A stretch of DNA of 64,000 bases from Imhoffiella fuscus (lineage in GTDB: Bacteria; Pseudomonadota; Gammaproteobacteria; Chromatiales; Chromatiaceae), in contig NZ_JBHUHX010000009.1 in assembly GCF_042682685.1 (NCBI RefSeq), positions 1 to 64,000 on the forward strand, read 5' to 3'. Below, piece after piece: positions 29,131-37,767 of this stretch. The notes under the pieces were generated by a model that was given only the letters and a program-made list of their open reading frames with translations, did not search any database and had not been told where the DNA came from. The translations under genes and the position numbers were made by a program. The stretch's first letter is position 1, and the number at the start of each line of letters is the position of its first letter.

Positions 29131-29361
29131 ATGGGCGAAGTGAGAGTCACGACCAAAATCCGCAATTTCGTCGATGCCGCGCTTGCCGAGCGTCACACGT
29201 GGGAAACCTCGATCAGGTCCCCATGAGCCAGCGCGATTGCCTGGTGGACACCAGCGCACTCATGGTGCTCTTGCGCCCGAGGATGAGGTCGGCAAGCGCG
29301 GGGGGGACGGGGATCGTCACCTATGCCGACGATCGCCGCGAGGAACCGCCCGCAGCACGCG
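29131..29361 (+). pseudogene. Relic of a clan AA (retropepsin-like) aspartic protease
   Basis: ATG at 29131 gives MGEVRVTTKIRNFVDAALAER, the typical N-terminus of small bacterial clan AA aspartic proteases, but this frame stops after 31 codons. The next part continues in another frame from 29224: DCLVDTSALMVLLRP, where VDTSA is the catalytic Asp-Thr-Ser/Gly motif, then GIVTYADDRREEPPA, the flap-like strand of this family. After that the family text ends. A frameshift and missing C-terminal third mark it as inactive. Recognition is by motifs only. Confidence 0.6.
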
Positions 29362-29691
29362 GATACCTGCCATTCGGCTTGTTTCAAGAGGTGACACAAG
29401 CGCCCCAAGAGTTGACACCCGTCTCATCGGTGCGAGCGACTTCTGCACGCGGGGAGCGGAAAGTCGACCTGCTTCGCTCTGTGGCCGGTCCGCCCCACTA
29501 CCGGTCACTCAACCCTGTCTGCGATCCAGAAGGACTCGACCAAAACCAGACGATTATTCTCCTAAAACAGACGGCTGGTTGATTGCCATCAGCGGCCACT
29601 CAGCTATCGCGTCTGCAACCGACAGCGCCAAACACTGCTTCCGGTCCTAATGATTCGAACCTGGCTCTGGTCGCATTCGTTTCGACCCACG
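29362..29691. other. Intergenic remnant sequence, no supported gene
   Basis: About 330 bases follow the protease relic up to the 3' end of the subtilisin-like gene. Frames on either strand are short and resemble no family. The stretch is less GC rich than its neighbours toward 29550-29600, which suits degraded or acquired DNA. Confidence 0.4.
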
Positions 29692-32037
29692 TTAAACCCG
29701 AACCTTGGCCCGACCCGCCTGCCTCACCCTCAACTGCCCCCGAATCTGAGTGTATAGCCTCGCACTTTCGTTCGCCCGATCCCGCAAGCATACAACCAGA
29801 GCATAGGACTCATCAGTAAGACTCAACGCTTCACCCCAAGGGTAGTCGTTGCGAGTAACGACGACGAACAAGCGCTGTTTCTTCAGGATCGACCGCTTAT
29901 TGATTTGCCGAAACTGCCAAGTGGCCTTCTGAACCGTACCCTTACCACGCACCTGGGCGTTACAGTCAGGCGTCTTCAGCTCCGGGATGTTCTCGTAGTC
30001 GTCTTTGTCTGTTGCACGACTGAACATTTTGGAGACGTCGTCGATACTCGGCCCAGCCACGAGCTTGAAATCGATGCGGCTGGCCTTGTAAGCGACCCGG
30101 GTCGAGCGGACTGCTGGGGTATATGCGAGGGCAATGGCGATTTCCCGAGCCCTGCGGCCGGAACTCAAAAAATCGTCAGGTACCGGGATCTCGTAGAAAT
30201 GATGGCGTTTGTTCGCGATGCTTTCGACGGCAACCAACGAGACATCATTCTCGACGGACCGGAACAGAGCCAGATGATCAATCTGACCGTACCCGACCAC
30301 CGAGCGGCAGGTCTCCGACTGGGGAATCAGATCCGACGTGGCGGGCGGAACGCTTGCATGCGCCAACAGCAGTGCCCGCAGCAGATCCGACGAGGCGTCG
30401 GGGCGTTCGACCAGCATACGGGCCGCCAGGTGCGCAACATGGGGGGCCGAGAAGCTGGTCCCGGAGTCGACCGCAAACAGATTTCCGCCTGCGAATCTCA
30501 AATTCGTCGAGATCTCGCCGAGACCCTGGCTCACTAGGTAGTTGGCCGCGCCACGGGTGTTCAGTGCCCAGTTTCCGCCGTAGGCGACGACCTCAGGTTT
30601 CACGGCACCGCCAACCGACGGTCCATGACGGGTAAATGGAGCTGGCTGATCGCGGCGAGCGAGCGGAACTTCGGACGGATCTGTCGGGTACCGGCCGCTG
30701 GCATGGCTCCTGTCGAAGCGGGCGATACTACCGACCGTGAGCGCATTGAGCGCCGTGGCCGGATCGATCAGGCTCCAATCAGCCGACGACAGGTAACCGG
30801 GGTAATCGTCCTTCCAGGCGAGGTCAGTTAATTGACTGCCGGACACGTTACCGGTCGAGACGACAAACAGGACGCCAAACTCGCGGGACAGGGTATCGAG
30901 CGTAAACGCTAGACCGCGAACATGGCCGCCGAGGTAAGGCTTGTTGCGGTCTCCGAAGGACAGGTTGAAAACCCGGCACCCATACTGGCCATAGAAATAG
31001 CGGACGGCTTCGGCGACCTGGTTCTCGACGAGCCCTGTTTCGTTCTCGTTGTTTCGGTCGAGAATTCGTCCGCTGAAGAGCCGAAGCTCCGGAACGAACA
31101 CCCCCGATTTGAGGGTCTGCTGCACGTCTCCGTAGAGGGCTAGGCCGGCCACATGGGTGCCATGACCGTGCTCGTCGTCCGGGCCATGGCCGGGGAGGAA
31201 GCTTTCCGCGTCGCCGACCGCCGGAGCCAACAACGGGTGTCCAGTTGCCAGACCGCTGTCGAGTATCGCGATACCGGGTGCCTCTTCCGGAGGGGAAGGC
31301 ACCGGGGGAATGTCCTGGATGCCGGTCGTGAGAACGCGAAGGTCCAGACCGTACCGAGGCGGCAGATCAACGGTCCGAACGTCGCGATGCCGGAGCAGCC
31401 GTTCCGCCTGGACGCGGGTACAGCGAACGCGTTGGAGCAACAACCCGGGCTGCCGGACGCCATCAAGGGCTTCGATCCCATTCTTGGTCAGCCAGGCCCG
31501 AAAGGCATCCCAAAGGGCGTCACGCTCCGCCGGACGAGCATCAACCGGCCAAAGCTCCAGGTCGAGTAGGAAGGGTTCCGCAGTTGGCATCCCTTGCCGG
31601 CGCAGTGCCCAGCCGATACGGTCGTCAGCGCTCCAACCGTCGACTCCCTGCAAGGCGTAGATCACCTGCTTGTAGCTGACGACGTTTCCTTGTGCCATCG
31701 AGGCAAGCCGCGCCTCGAAGGAGGCGAGCGCTGCCTTGCTGACGAAGGCGACAACAACGGTGTCAGCCTCCTGACTCACGAACTCGATGTCCGGGGAGAC
31801 GTGCCTTAGGTCGTCCGGATTGAAACCCTTGTTCACATCGAAGCGGAACAGCCGCCGGTCGTCGAATCCGCCAAGATCCCCTTCGGTTTGCTGCAGCGCA
31901 TCCTCAATGCGTGCCTTGAGGCTGCGGGCATGGGCGACAGGATCCTCGGGGGCGATCGGGCGCGGGTTTCCCCCTTTACGCTTCTCGGTGACCGGGACCT
32001 CCCGCTCCAAGGTCAGGTGCGAATAGCTCTCATCCAT
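29692..32037 (-). CDS. ietS: Subtilisin-like S8 serine protease of an ATPase/protease pair (IetS-like)
   Basis: The 781-residue protein has no signal peptide. An N-terminal region of about 250 residues precedes the peptidase S8 domain with a complete triad: Asp260 in GIAILDSG, His292 in EHGHGTHVAG, Ser528 in DSGTSFSAPHVA, plus the oxyanion Asn397 in VSTGN. A C-terminal domain of about 200 residues follows. It is encoded 6 bases after the AAA+ ATPase gene on the same strand. This two-gene layout, AAA+ ATPase and cytosolic subtilase, is that of ietAS, reported as an anti-phage module. The symbol reflects architecture and position, not tested function. Confidence 0.85.
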   Translation of the reverse strand: MDESYSHLTLEREVPVTEKRKGGNPRPIAPEDPVAHARSLKARIEDALQQTEGDLGGFDDRRLFRFDVNKGFNPDDLRHVSPDIEFVSQEADTVVVAFVSKAALASFEARLASMAQGNVVSYKQVIYALQGVDGWSADDRIGWALRRQGMPTAEPFLLDLELWPVDARPAERDALWDAFRAWLTKNGIEALDGVRQPGLLLQRVRCTRVQAERLLRHRDVRTVDLPPRYGLDLRVLTTGIQDIPPVPSPPEEAPGIAILDSGLATGHPLLAPAVGDAESFLPGHGPDDEHGHGTHVAGLALYGDVQQTLKSGVFVPELRLFSGRILDRNNENETGLVENQVAEAVRYFYGQYGCRVFNLSFGDRNKPYLGGHVRGLAFTLDTLSREFGVLFVVSTGNVSGSQLTDLAWKDDYPGYLSSADWSLIDPATALNALTVGSIARFDRSHASGRYPTDPSEVPLARRDQPAPFTRHGPSVGGAVKPEVVAYGGNWALNTRGAANYLVSQGLGEISTNLRFAGGNLFAVDSGTSFSAPHVAHLAARMLVERPDASSDLLRALLLAHASVPPATSDLIPQSETCRSVVGYGQIDHLALFRSVENDVSLVAVESIANKRHHFYEIPVPDDFLSSGRRAREIAIALAYTPAVRSTRVAYKASRIDFKLVAGPSIDDVSKMFSRATDKDDYENIPELKTPDCNAQVRGKGTVQKATWQFRQINKRSILKKQRLFVVVTRNDYPWGEALSLTDESYALVVCLRDRANESARLYTQIRGQLRVRQAGRAKVRV

Positions 32038-32043
32038 GACTTG

Positions 32044-33036
32044 TCAACCCCGTTTCATCCTCGCTCTTCTTGCATCTTCGCGGCGCACTGCGGCCTCGAC
32101 ATTGCGACGCGTCAGAAACTCCACGCCGGTGAGAACCATGTCCTTGACCGCCCGGCGCAACACACGCTCCACATCGGCGTGGGACATCCCTTTGAACAGT
32201 CCGATGATGTCACCGTCGTCCGCCTCAAACTGACGGCGCACCCCGCGGAGTTTGATGGAGAGCAGGCGCTTTAGCTGTTCCTGATTGGGCGGGTCGAAGA
32301 CCAGCACTTCGTCGAATCGGCGCCAGATTGCCGTATCCAAGATCCGCTCGTGGTTGGTCGCCGCAATCAACAGGCTCTTGCCGCAGTAGCCGTCGAGCAT
32401 TTGCAGGAACGCATTGACCACCCGCTTCAACTCGCCGTGCTCGGAAGCATCCGATCGCTCCTTTGCCAAAGCGTCAAATTCGTCGAATAGGACCACCAGC
32501 GGGTAGGCCGTGATGAAATCGAACACCTGGCGCAGATTGGCGGCCGTCTCTCCCAGGTAGGACGACATGACACTGTCGATACGAACTATGGCGAGTGGCA
32601 GGCTGAGTTCGCTGGCAACAATCTCTGCGGTCATGGTCTTTCCGCATCCAGGAGGGCCACAAAACAACAGGCGGTCTGCGGGATAGAGGCCGTGGCTGCG
32701 CAACAGTTCGCTACGATGATGCTCCGTGAGCAGTTCGTCCACGAGGGAGCGGTTCTCGTCCGAGAGCACGACGTCGTCCAGCAGACGTGCGGACTCACGG
32801 ATCTGCAACAGCGGGAGCCCGCGCTCCTTATCCTTAGGCAGACGATCGGCAAAAATCGGGGGCGCCCCCTGGATTTCTGCACGGCTATACAGGATCCGCT
32901 CTAGATCGTTTGCCAGCAGGTGGTGATTCTTGCTGCGCTCGTCGCGGATCACCGCCTCGGTCGCCTGCAGAAAGGCGTCCCGGTTGCCCTCCGCACCCGT
33001 CTTGATAAGCTGTCTCAAGAGCCTTCCGGACGCCAT
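32044..33036 (-). CDS. ietA: AAA+ ATPase of an ATPase/subtilase pair (IetA-like)
   Basis: I chose the ATG at 33036, giving MASGRLLRQLIKTG and 330 residues. The longer frame upstream to 33189 adds 51 low-quality residues. The AAA+ module is complete: Walker A GPPGCGKT 127-134, Walker B VVLFDEFD 181-188, sensor 1 Asn228 in IAATN, and paired arginines Arg239-Arg240 in WRRFDE. An N-terminal helical region of about 90 residues could recognise the partner or the trigger. It precedes the S8 protease gene by 6 bases, so both are on one transcript, as in ietAS loci. Confidence 0.85.
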   Translation of the reverse strand: MASGRLLRQLIKTGAEGNRDAFLQATEAVIRDERSKNHHLLANDLERILYSRAEIQGAPPIFADRLPKDKERGLPLLQIRESARLLDDVVLSDENRSLVDELLTEHHRSELLRSHGLYPADRLLFCGPPGCGKTMTAEIVASELSLPLAIVRIDSVMSSYLGETAANLRQVFDFITAYPLVVLFDEFDALAKERSDASEHGELKRVVNAFLQMLDGYCGKSLLIAATNHERILDTAIWRRFDEVLVFDPPNQEQLKRLLSIKLRGVRRQFEADDGDIIGLFKGMSHADVERVLRRAVKDMVLTGVEFLTRRNVEAAVRREDARRARMKRG

Positions 33037-33189
33037 GATCTGGTTCTCTATTTGGTTGTTGCTCGCTCTGAGACGAAGTCTACCCTGTATACCTGCACAG
33101 CCGTATCGCACGATTGCCAATACTTGCGCGCTTTTATGACAGGACGGCGACCAAGCGCTCCCGGTTCTGTTTTGCCCTAGCGGCCGCAT

Positions 33190-33738
33190 CTGAGCACCAA
33201 CGGCCGTCCAACGTGGGCGGAGTCTGGCCTTCCCTTTTGCCCGTAAGGCAAAACGAACCGGATCGTGCCGTCTGCTGACCGTGCTATAGCGGAGGCTCGC
33301 GTGGTGAACGCGACAGACAGATCAGGGTCGTAACTTGTCACGGGTTGAAGCGTGATCGACTATCCGCTACCAGGATGGATGAGTCGCGACCTCGACATCG
33401 TTGACTGGCAGGTTATGCCGTCATACCTGATACCCGGCGCGCAGCCTTGGGTGACAGCTCTGGGTCGAGAGCCGTCAGCGGAACAAGAGCGGCGAGTTTC
33501 CGCTCCTGGGACAGAACGACCCTGGGACAGAACGACCTCTGAGCCGAGCTGGCCGATTTTCCGGTTTCAGGATTGAAGAGTCACCGCCTTGCGATCGGTC
33601 GGTGACAGCTCCTGGGACAAGGCCGACGCATTCAGACCGCCATTGGCAGCCTCTCTCGCTCGGTCAGACTCTCGCTCGGTCAGACTCTTGCAAGGGCCGA
33701 GACCACCGACGCGTCTCAGGCGCCCCCCAACCCCCCAA
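33190..33738. repeat. Intergenic region with two tandem 16-bp duplications
   Basis: No gene is supported over about 550 bases between the AAA+ gene and mnmG. Two exact tandem duplications of 16 bp are visible: CCTGGGACAGAACGAC at 33505-33520 and 33521-33536, and CTCGCTCGGTCAGACT at 33655-33670 and 33671-33686. A related CCTGGGACAAGGCCGAC occurs at 33611. The stretch probably holds the promoter of the ATPase/protease pair, but I see no consensus. The repeats suggest the edge of an inserted segment. Confidence 0.65.
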
Positions 33739-35613
33739 CTAGCCGGCCTGTCGCTTGAGATGGATGAGTAAGAGCGACACCGCCGCCGGGGTCACACCTG
33801 GGATGCGCGCCGCCTGACCCACGGTAGCCGGGCGGACCCGGTTGAATTTCTCGCGCACCTCGGCCGAGAGTCCCCGCACCTGATCGTAATCGAAGTCGTC
33901 CGGCAGCACCTTGGCCTCCTGCTCGCGCTGGCGGTCGATCTCGGCGCGCTGGCGGGCGATGTAGCCGTCGTAGCGCGACTGGATCTCCAGCTGCTCGGCC
34001 ACCTCGGGTGCCAGGGGTTCGGGCGGATCGCCGATCAGCGTCCGGATGCCGGCATGACCGACGTTGGGCCGCGCCAGCAGGTCCAAGGCGCGCGCCTCGC
34101 GGCGCAACGGCTCGCCGAGCACCTGAGCGGCGATTGTTTGGTCCACCGTCTCGGGCCGGACCCAGGTGTCGCGCAGACGCTGACGCTCGCGCTCGATCGA
34201 CTCGCGTTTATCCTCGAAGAACCGCCATTGCTCCTCGCCGACCAGACCCAGACCTCGTCCGATCTCGGTCAGACGCAGATCGGCATTGTCTTCGCGAAGC
34301 ATGAGCCGGTACTCAGCACGGCTGGTGAACATGCGGTAGGGTTCGTTGGTCCCACGGGTGATGAGATCGTCGACCATGACGCCGATATAGGCCTGATCGC
34401 GATAGGGCGACCAGGGCTCGCGCCCCTGGACCTGGAGCGCCGCGTTGGCGCCGGCGAGCAGTCCCTGGGCGGCGGCCTCCTCGTAACCGGTGGTGCCGTT
34501 GATCTGTCCGGCGAAGAAGAGTCCCTGGACGAAGCGGGTCTCCAAGGAAGGCTTGAGATCGCGCGGATCGAAGAAGTCGTATTCGATCGCGTAGCCGGGC
34601 CGGGTCAGATGGGCCTGCTCGAAGCCGACGATGGAGCGCACCAGCGCCTCCTGGATGTCGTAGGGCAGGCTGGTGGAGATGCCGTTGGGATAGACCTCGT
34701 GGGTGGTGAGGCCCTCGGGCTCGACGAAAATCTGATGCGAGCTCTTGTCGGCGAAACGCACGATCTTGTCCTCGATCGAGGGACAGTAGCGCGGCCCCAC
34801 GCCCTCGATCACGCCGGTGAAGAGCGGCGAGCGCGACAGCCCGGAGCGGATGATCTCGTGCGTGCGCTCGCTGGTATGGGTGATATGGCAGCTGACCTGA
34901 CGCGGGTGGTCCTCTGGACGGCCCATGAAGGAGAAGACCGGAACCGGATCGTCGCCGGGCTGTTCGGTCATGCGGCTGAAGTCGATGCTGCGAGCATCGA
35001 TGCGCGGCGGGGTGCCGGTCTTGAGACGCTCGACACGAAACGGAAGCTCGCGTAGCCGTTTGGCCAGTGCATTGGACGGTGGATCGCCGGCGCGACCGCC
35101 CTCATAGTTGGAGAGACCCACATGGATACGACCGCCGAGAAAGGTCCCGACCGTCAGCACCACGGCGGAGGCCATGAAACGCAGCCCCATCTGGGTCTGG
35201 ACGCCGACGACGCGGTCCTGCTCGACGATGAGATCGTCGACCGCCTGCTGAAAAATCGAGAGCCCGGGCTGATTCTCGGCCGCCGAGCGCACCGCCGCCT
35301 TGTAGAGCAGACGATCCACCTGGGCTCGGGTGGCGCGCACGGCCGCCCCTTTGCTAGCGTTGAGGATGCGGAACTGGATCCCGCCCAGATCGGCGGCACG
35401 CCCCATGAGCCCGCCGAGCGCGTCGATCTCCTTGACCAGATGTCCCTTGCCGATCCCGCCGATCGCCGGGTTGCAACTCATCTGGCCGATGGTCTCGATG
35501 TTCTGGGTCAGCAACAGCGTGCGGGCGCCGCCACGCGCCGCCGCCAGCGCCGCCTCGGTGCCGGCGTGGCCGCCACCGACGACCACGACATCGTATCGAT
35601 CGCTCGCAATCAT
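33739..35613 (-). CDS. mnmG: tRNA uridine 5-carboxymethylaminomethyl modification enzyme MnmG (GidA)
   Basis: The 624-residue FAD enzyme works with MnmE to modify U34 of several tRNAs. The FAD-binding start YDVVVVGGGHAGTEAALAAARGG, SCNPAIGGIGKGHLVKEID, and YCPSIEDKIVRFADK are canonical, as is the C-terminal helical domain (FDYDQVRGLSAEVREKFNRVRPATVGQAARIPGVTPAAVSLL). Length is normal. rsmG, usually its immediate neighbour downstream, is displaced by 7.8 kb. Confidence 0.98.
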   Translation of the reverse strand: MIASDRYDVVVVGGGHAGTEAALAAARGGARTLLLTQNIETIGQMSCNPAIGGIGKGHLVKEIDALGGLMGRAADLGGIQFRILNASKGAAVRATRAQVDRLLYKAAVRSAAENQPGLSIFQQAVDDLIVEQDRVVGVQTQMGLRFMASAVVLTVGTFLGGRIHVGLSNYEGGRAGDPPSNALAKRLRELPFRVERLKTGTPPRIDARSIDFSRMTEQPGDDPVPVFSFMGRPEDHPRQVSCHITHTSERTHEIIRSGLSRSPLFTGVIEGVGPRYCPSIEDKIVRFADKSSHQIFVEPEGLTTHEVYPNGISTSLPYDIQEALVRSIVGFEQAHLTRPGYAIEYDFFDPRDLKPSLETRFVQGLFFAGQINGTTGYEEAAAQGLLAGANAALQVQGREPWSPYRDQAYIGVMVDDLITRGTNEPYRMFTSRAEYRLMLREDNADLRLTEIGRGLGLVGEEQWRFFEDKRESIERERQRLRDTWVRPETVDQTIAAQVLGEPLRREARALDLLARPNVGHAGIRTLIGDPPEPLAPEVAEQLEIQSRYDGYIARQRAEIDRQREQEAKVLPDDFDYDQVRGLSAEVREKFNRVRPATVGQAARIPGVTPAAVSLLLIHLKRQAG

Positions 35614-35648
35614 GACAGGGAACCCGCTTCAAAGAAGCGGAGTAGTGT

Positions 35649-35686
35649 AACCCAATTCATCGCCGACAACCCAATTCATCGCCCTC
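35649..35686. repeat. Tandem 19-bp duplication upstream of mnmG
   Basis: AACCCAATTCATCGCCGAC at 35649-35667 is repeated at 35668-35686 with two or three changes at the end. It lies in the 150-base gap between the divergent mnmG and the MoxR gene and may affect their promoters. Confidence 0.6.
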
Positions 35687-35766
35687 ACCGGAGTGGCCCA
35701 GCCACTTGAAACCAGGGCCTTTTTCGTCGCCCTCAGCGGCAACGAACCGAGCGGAGCCCAGCGTCC

Positions 35767-36711
35767 ATGAGCCTGACCCAACGACATCTGCCACCGCGCG
35801 CCAATCTAACCGAGACCATCCTCGATAGCGCGCGCGCCGTCATCCTCGGCAAGGACCATGAACTGCGGCTCGCGCTCGCCTGCCTGCTGGCGCGCGGCCA
35901 TCTGCTGATCGAGGACCTGCCGGGCGTCGGCAAGACCACCCTCGCCCACCTGCTGGCGCGCCTGCTGGGCCTCGACTATTCGCGCATCCAGTTCACCAGC
36001 GACCTGCTGCCGGCGGACGTTATCGGGGTCTCGGTCTACGACCGCGCGAGCGAGGGTTTCCGCTTCCACCAAGGGCCGATCTTCTCGCAGCTGGTCCTGG
36101 CCGACGAGATCAACCGGGCGACGCCCAAGGCCCAGAGCGCGCTGCTCGAAGCGATGGAGGAGCGTCAGGTCACGGTCGAAGGCGAGACCCGTCCGCTGCC
36201 CGAACCCTTCTTCGTCATCGCCACCCAGAACCCGCTGTTCCAGGTCGGCACCTTCCCGCTGCCCGAGTCTCAGCTCGACCGCTTCCTGATGCGCATCCAG
36301 CTCGGCTATCCGGACGCCGAGCAGGAGAAGACATTGCTCGCCGGTGAGGACCGCCGCGCCATGGTCGCCCGCCAGACCCCAGTGCTCGACAACGCCCAAC
36401 TGATCGCGCTCCAAGACGCGGTGTTCCAGGTTCATGCCGCGCCCCCCGTCATCGATTATGTGCACGCCATCCTTCAGTTCACGCGGGCGAGCGAACGGTT
36501 CGCCTTCGGACTCTCTCCGCGCGCGGGTCTCGGCATGCTGCACGCCGCAAAGGCTTGGGCGCTGATGGCCAATCGGGACTACACGATTCCGGAGGACGTG
36601 CAGGCGGTTTTGCCGTCCTGCGCTGTGCATCGACTGACCTCTGGCATCGCCGGACAACAGGTCGGCGAGGATGAGATCGCAACCTTTCTCCTGGAACGGG
36701 TCCCTGTGTGA
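35767..36711 (+). CDS. MoxR-family AAA+ ATPase (first copy)
   Basis: The 314-residue chaperone-like ATPase has Walker A EDLPGVGKTTLAHLLARLLG, Walker B VLADEINRATPKAQSALLEAMEERQVTVEG, sensor 1 IATQNPLFQVGTFPLPESQLDRF and a C-terminal lid (SPRAGLGMLHAAKAWA). MoxR proteins act on partner proteins, often with DUF58 and von Willebrand factor proteins. Its TGA overlaps the GTG start of the DUF58 gene. A DUF58 protein and a transglutaminase-like membrane protein follow, the usual three-gene unit. Confidence 0.95.
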   Translation: MSLTQRHLPPRANLTETILDSARAVILGKDHELRLALACLLARGHLLIEDLPGVGKTTLAHLLARLLGLDYSRIQFTSDLLPADVIGVSVYDRASEGFRFHQGPIFSQLVLADEINRATPKAQSALLEAMEERQVTVEGETRPLPEPFFVIATQNPLFQVGTFPLPESQLDRFLMRIQLGYPDAEQEKTLLAGEDRRAMVARQTPVLDNAQLIALQDAVFQVHAAPPVIDYVHAILQFTRASERFAFGLSPRAGLGMLHAAKAWALMANRDYTIPEDVQAVLPSCAVHRLTSGIAGQQVGEDEIATFLLERVPV

Positions 36712-37676
36712 GCCCGCGCAACCGCATCCGTCGTGTCTTCGAGGGACTGCTGCGACGCGTGCCAAGCGGCCCCGACGGCGTAGCACGCGTGCGGGCGCGC
36801 CAGATCTACATCCTGCCGACCGCGACCGGGATGCTATTCGGCGCCGTGCTCATGCTGATGCTGATTGGATCTCTGAACTATCAGAATAACCTGGGGCTGC
36901 TCTTCACCTTCTTTCTCGCCTCGGTCGGAATCGTGGCCATGCACCACGCCTGGTTCAATCTGCTCGGCCTCGCCATCCAGGTCCGGGGCGGGACAGCGGT
37001 CTTTGCGGGGGAAACGGCCCAGTTCGAGGTCGCCTTGCGCTCCGAGCGTCCGCGTCCCCGCTACGACATCCGCGTCCTCAAGGATGGCCAGGGACCGGAT
37101 CCGCACTACGTCCCGCCCGGAGACCAACGTTCGGTCCATCTCGGTATCGCGACCGAGCGTCGCGGCCCGCTGCGGCTCGTGGATCTGAAGGTCGAGACGC
37201 ACCACCCGATGGGACTCTTTCGCGCCTGGTGTCTCATCGCCAGCGACGCCAGCACGCTCGTCTATCCAAAACCGGCCACTCAGGCGCCGCCACCCGCATC
37301 GGACGCCGGGGACGATCGCCGTCCGCATCGCCACCGAGGCGAGGGCGCCGAGGACTACCAGGGATCGCGCGGCTATCGCCCGGGCGACTCCCCGCGCCAT
37401 ATCGACTGGAAAGCCTTTGCCCGAGAGCGTGGTCTGACGGTGAAGGTCTTCGGCGGGGACCAGGGCCAGGAACTCTGGCTCGACTGGTCGCACCTCGACG
37501 CACCTGACCCCGAGGTGCGCCTGAGCCTGCTGGCCCGTCAGGTGCTGGACGCCAGCACCGCCCGGATCCGCTTCGGGCTGCGTCTTCCCGGTGCCGTCGA
37601 GGGGCTGGACCAGGGTGCGGCCCACACCCAGCGTTGCCTGACACGCTTGGCGCTGTTCGGATATGAAGGCGCGTGA
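36708..37676 (+). CDS. DUF58 domain-containing membrane protein
   Basis: The GTG at 36708 overlaps the stop of the MoxR gene. The 322-residue product has two adjacent N-terminal membrane helices (IYILPTATGMLFGAVLMLMLIGSL and LGLLFTFFLASVGIVAMHHAWF). A cytosolic or periplasmic part follows with the DUF58 core GSRGYRPGDSPRHIDWKAFARERGLTVKVFGGD. DUF58 proteins are partners of MoxR ATPases. It is followed after 91 bases by the TgpA-like gene. Confidence 0.93.
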   Translation: MSPRNRIRRVFEGLLRRVPSGPDGVARVRARQIYILPTATGMLFGAVLMLMLIGSLNYQNNLGLLFTFFLASVGIVAMHHAWFNLLGLAIQVRGGTAVFAGETAQFEVALRSERPRPRYDIRVLKDGQGPDPHYVPPGDQRSVHLGIATERRGPLRLVDLKVETHHPMGLFRAWCLIASDASTLVYPKPATQAPPPASDAGDDRRPHRHRGEGAEDYQGSRGYRPGDSPRHIDWKAFARERGLTVKVFGGDQGQELWLDWSHLDAPDPEVRLSLLARQVLDASTARIRFGLRLPGAVEGLDQGAAHTQRCLTRLALFGYEGA

Positions 37677-37767
37677 GGCTTCGGCGCCGGCGAGAGACTC
37701 GACTGCGTTAGCAGAATGTCTGTCATCCTTTTGATCCTTTGAATCGAATCAGAACACTCCACCGTCG

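Noticed and set aside
29649..29672. tRNA-like TTCGAA motif on the minus strand
   Set aside because: The flanking bases do not form a T stem and no acceptor or anticodon stem could be found; no tRNA is present.
25936..33738. Integrase-bearing genomic island
   Set aside because: No integrase, transposase or attachment-site repeat was found, so I describe only an accessory segment and do not claim a mobile element.
33739..35766. Replication origin next to mnmG
   Set aside because: oriC adjoins mnmG in some gammaproteobacteria, but the 150 bases upstream of mnmG have no DnaA box cluster or AT-rich unwinding element, and the tandem repeat there does not resemble one.
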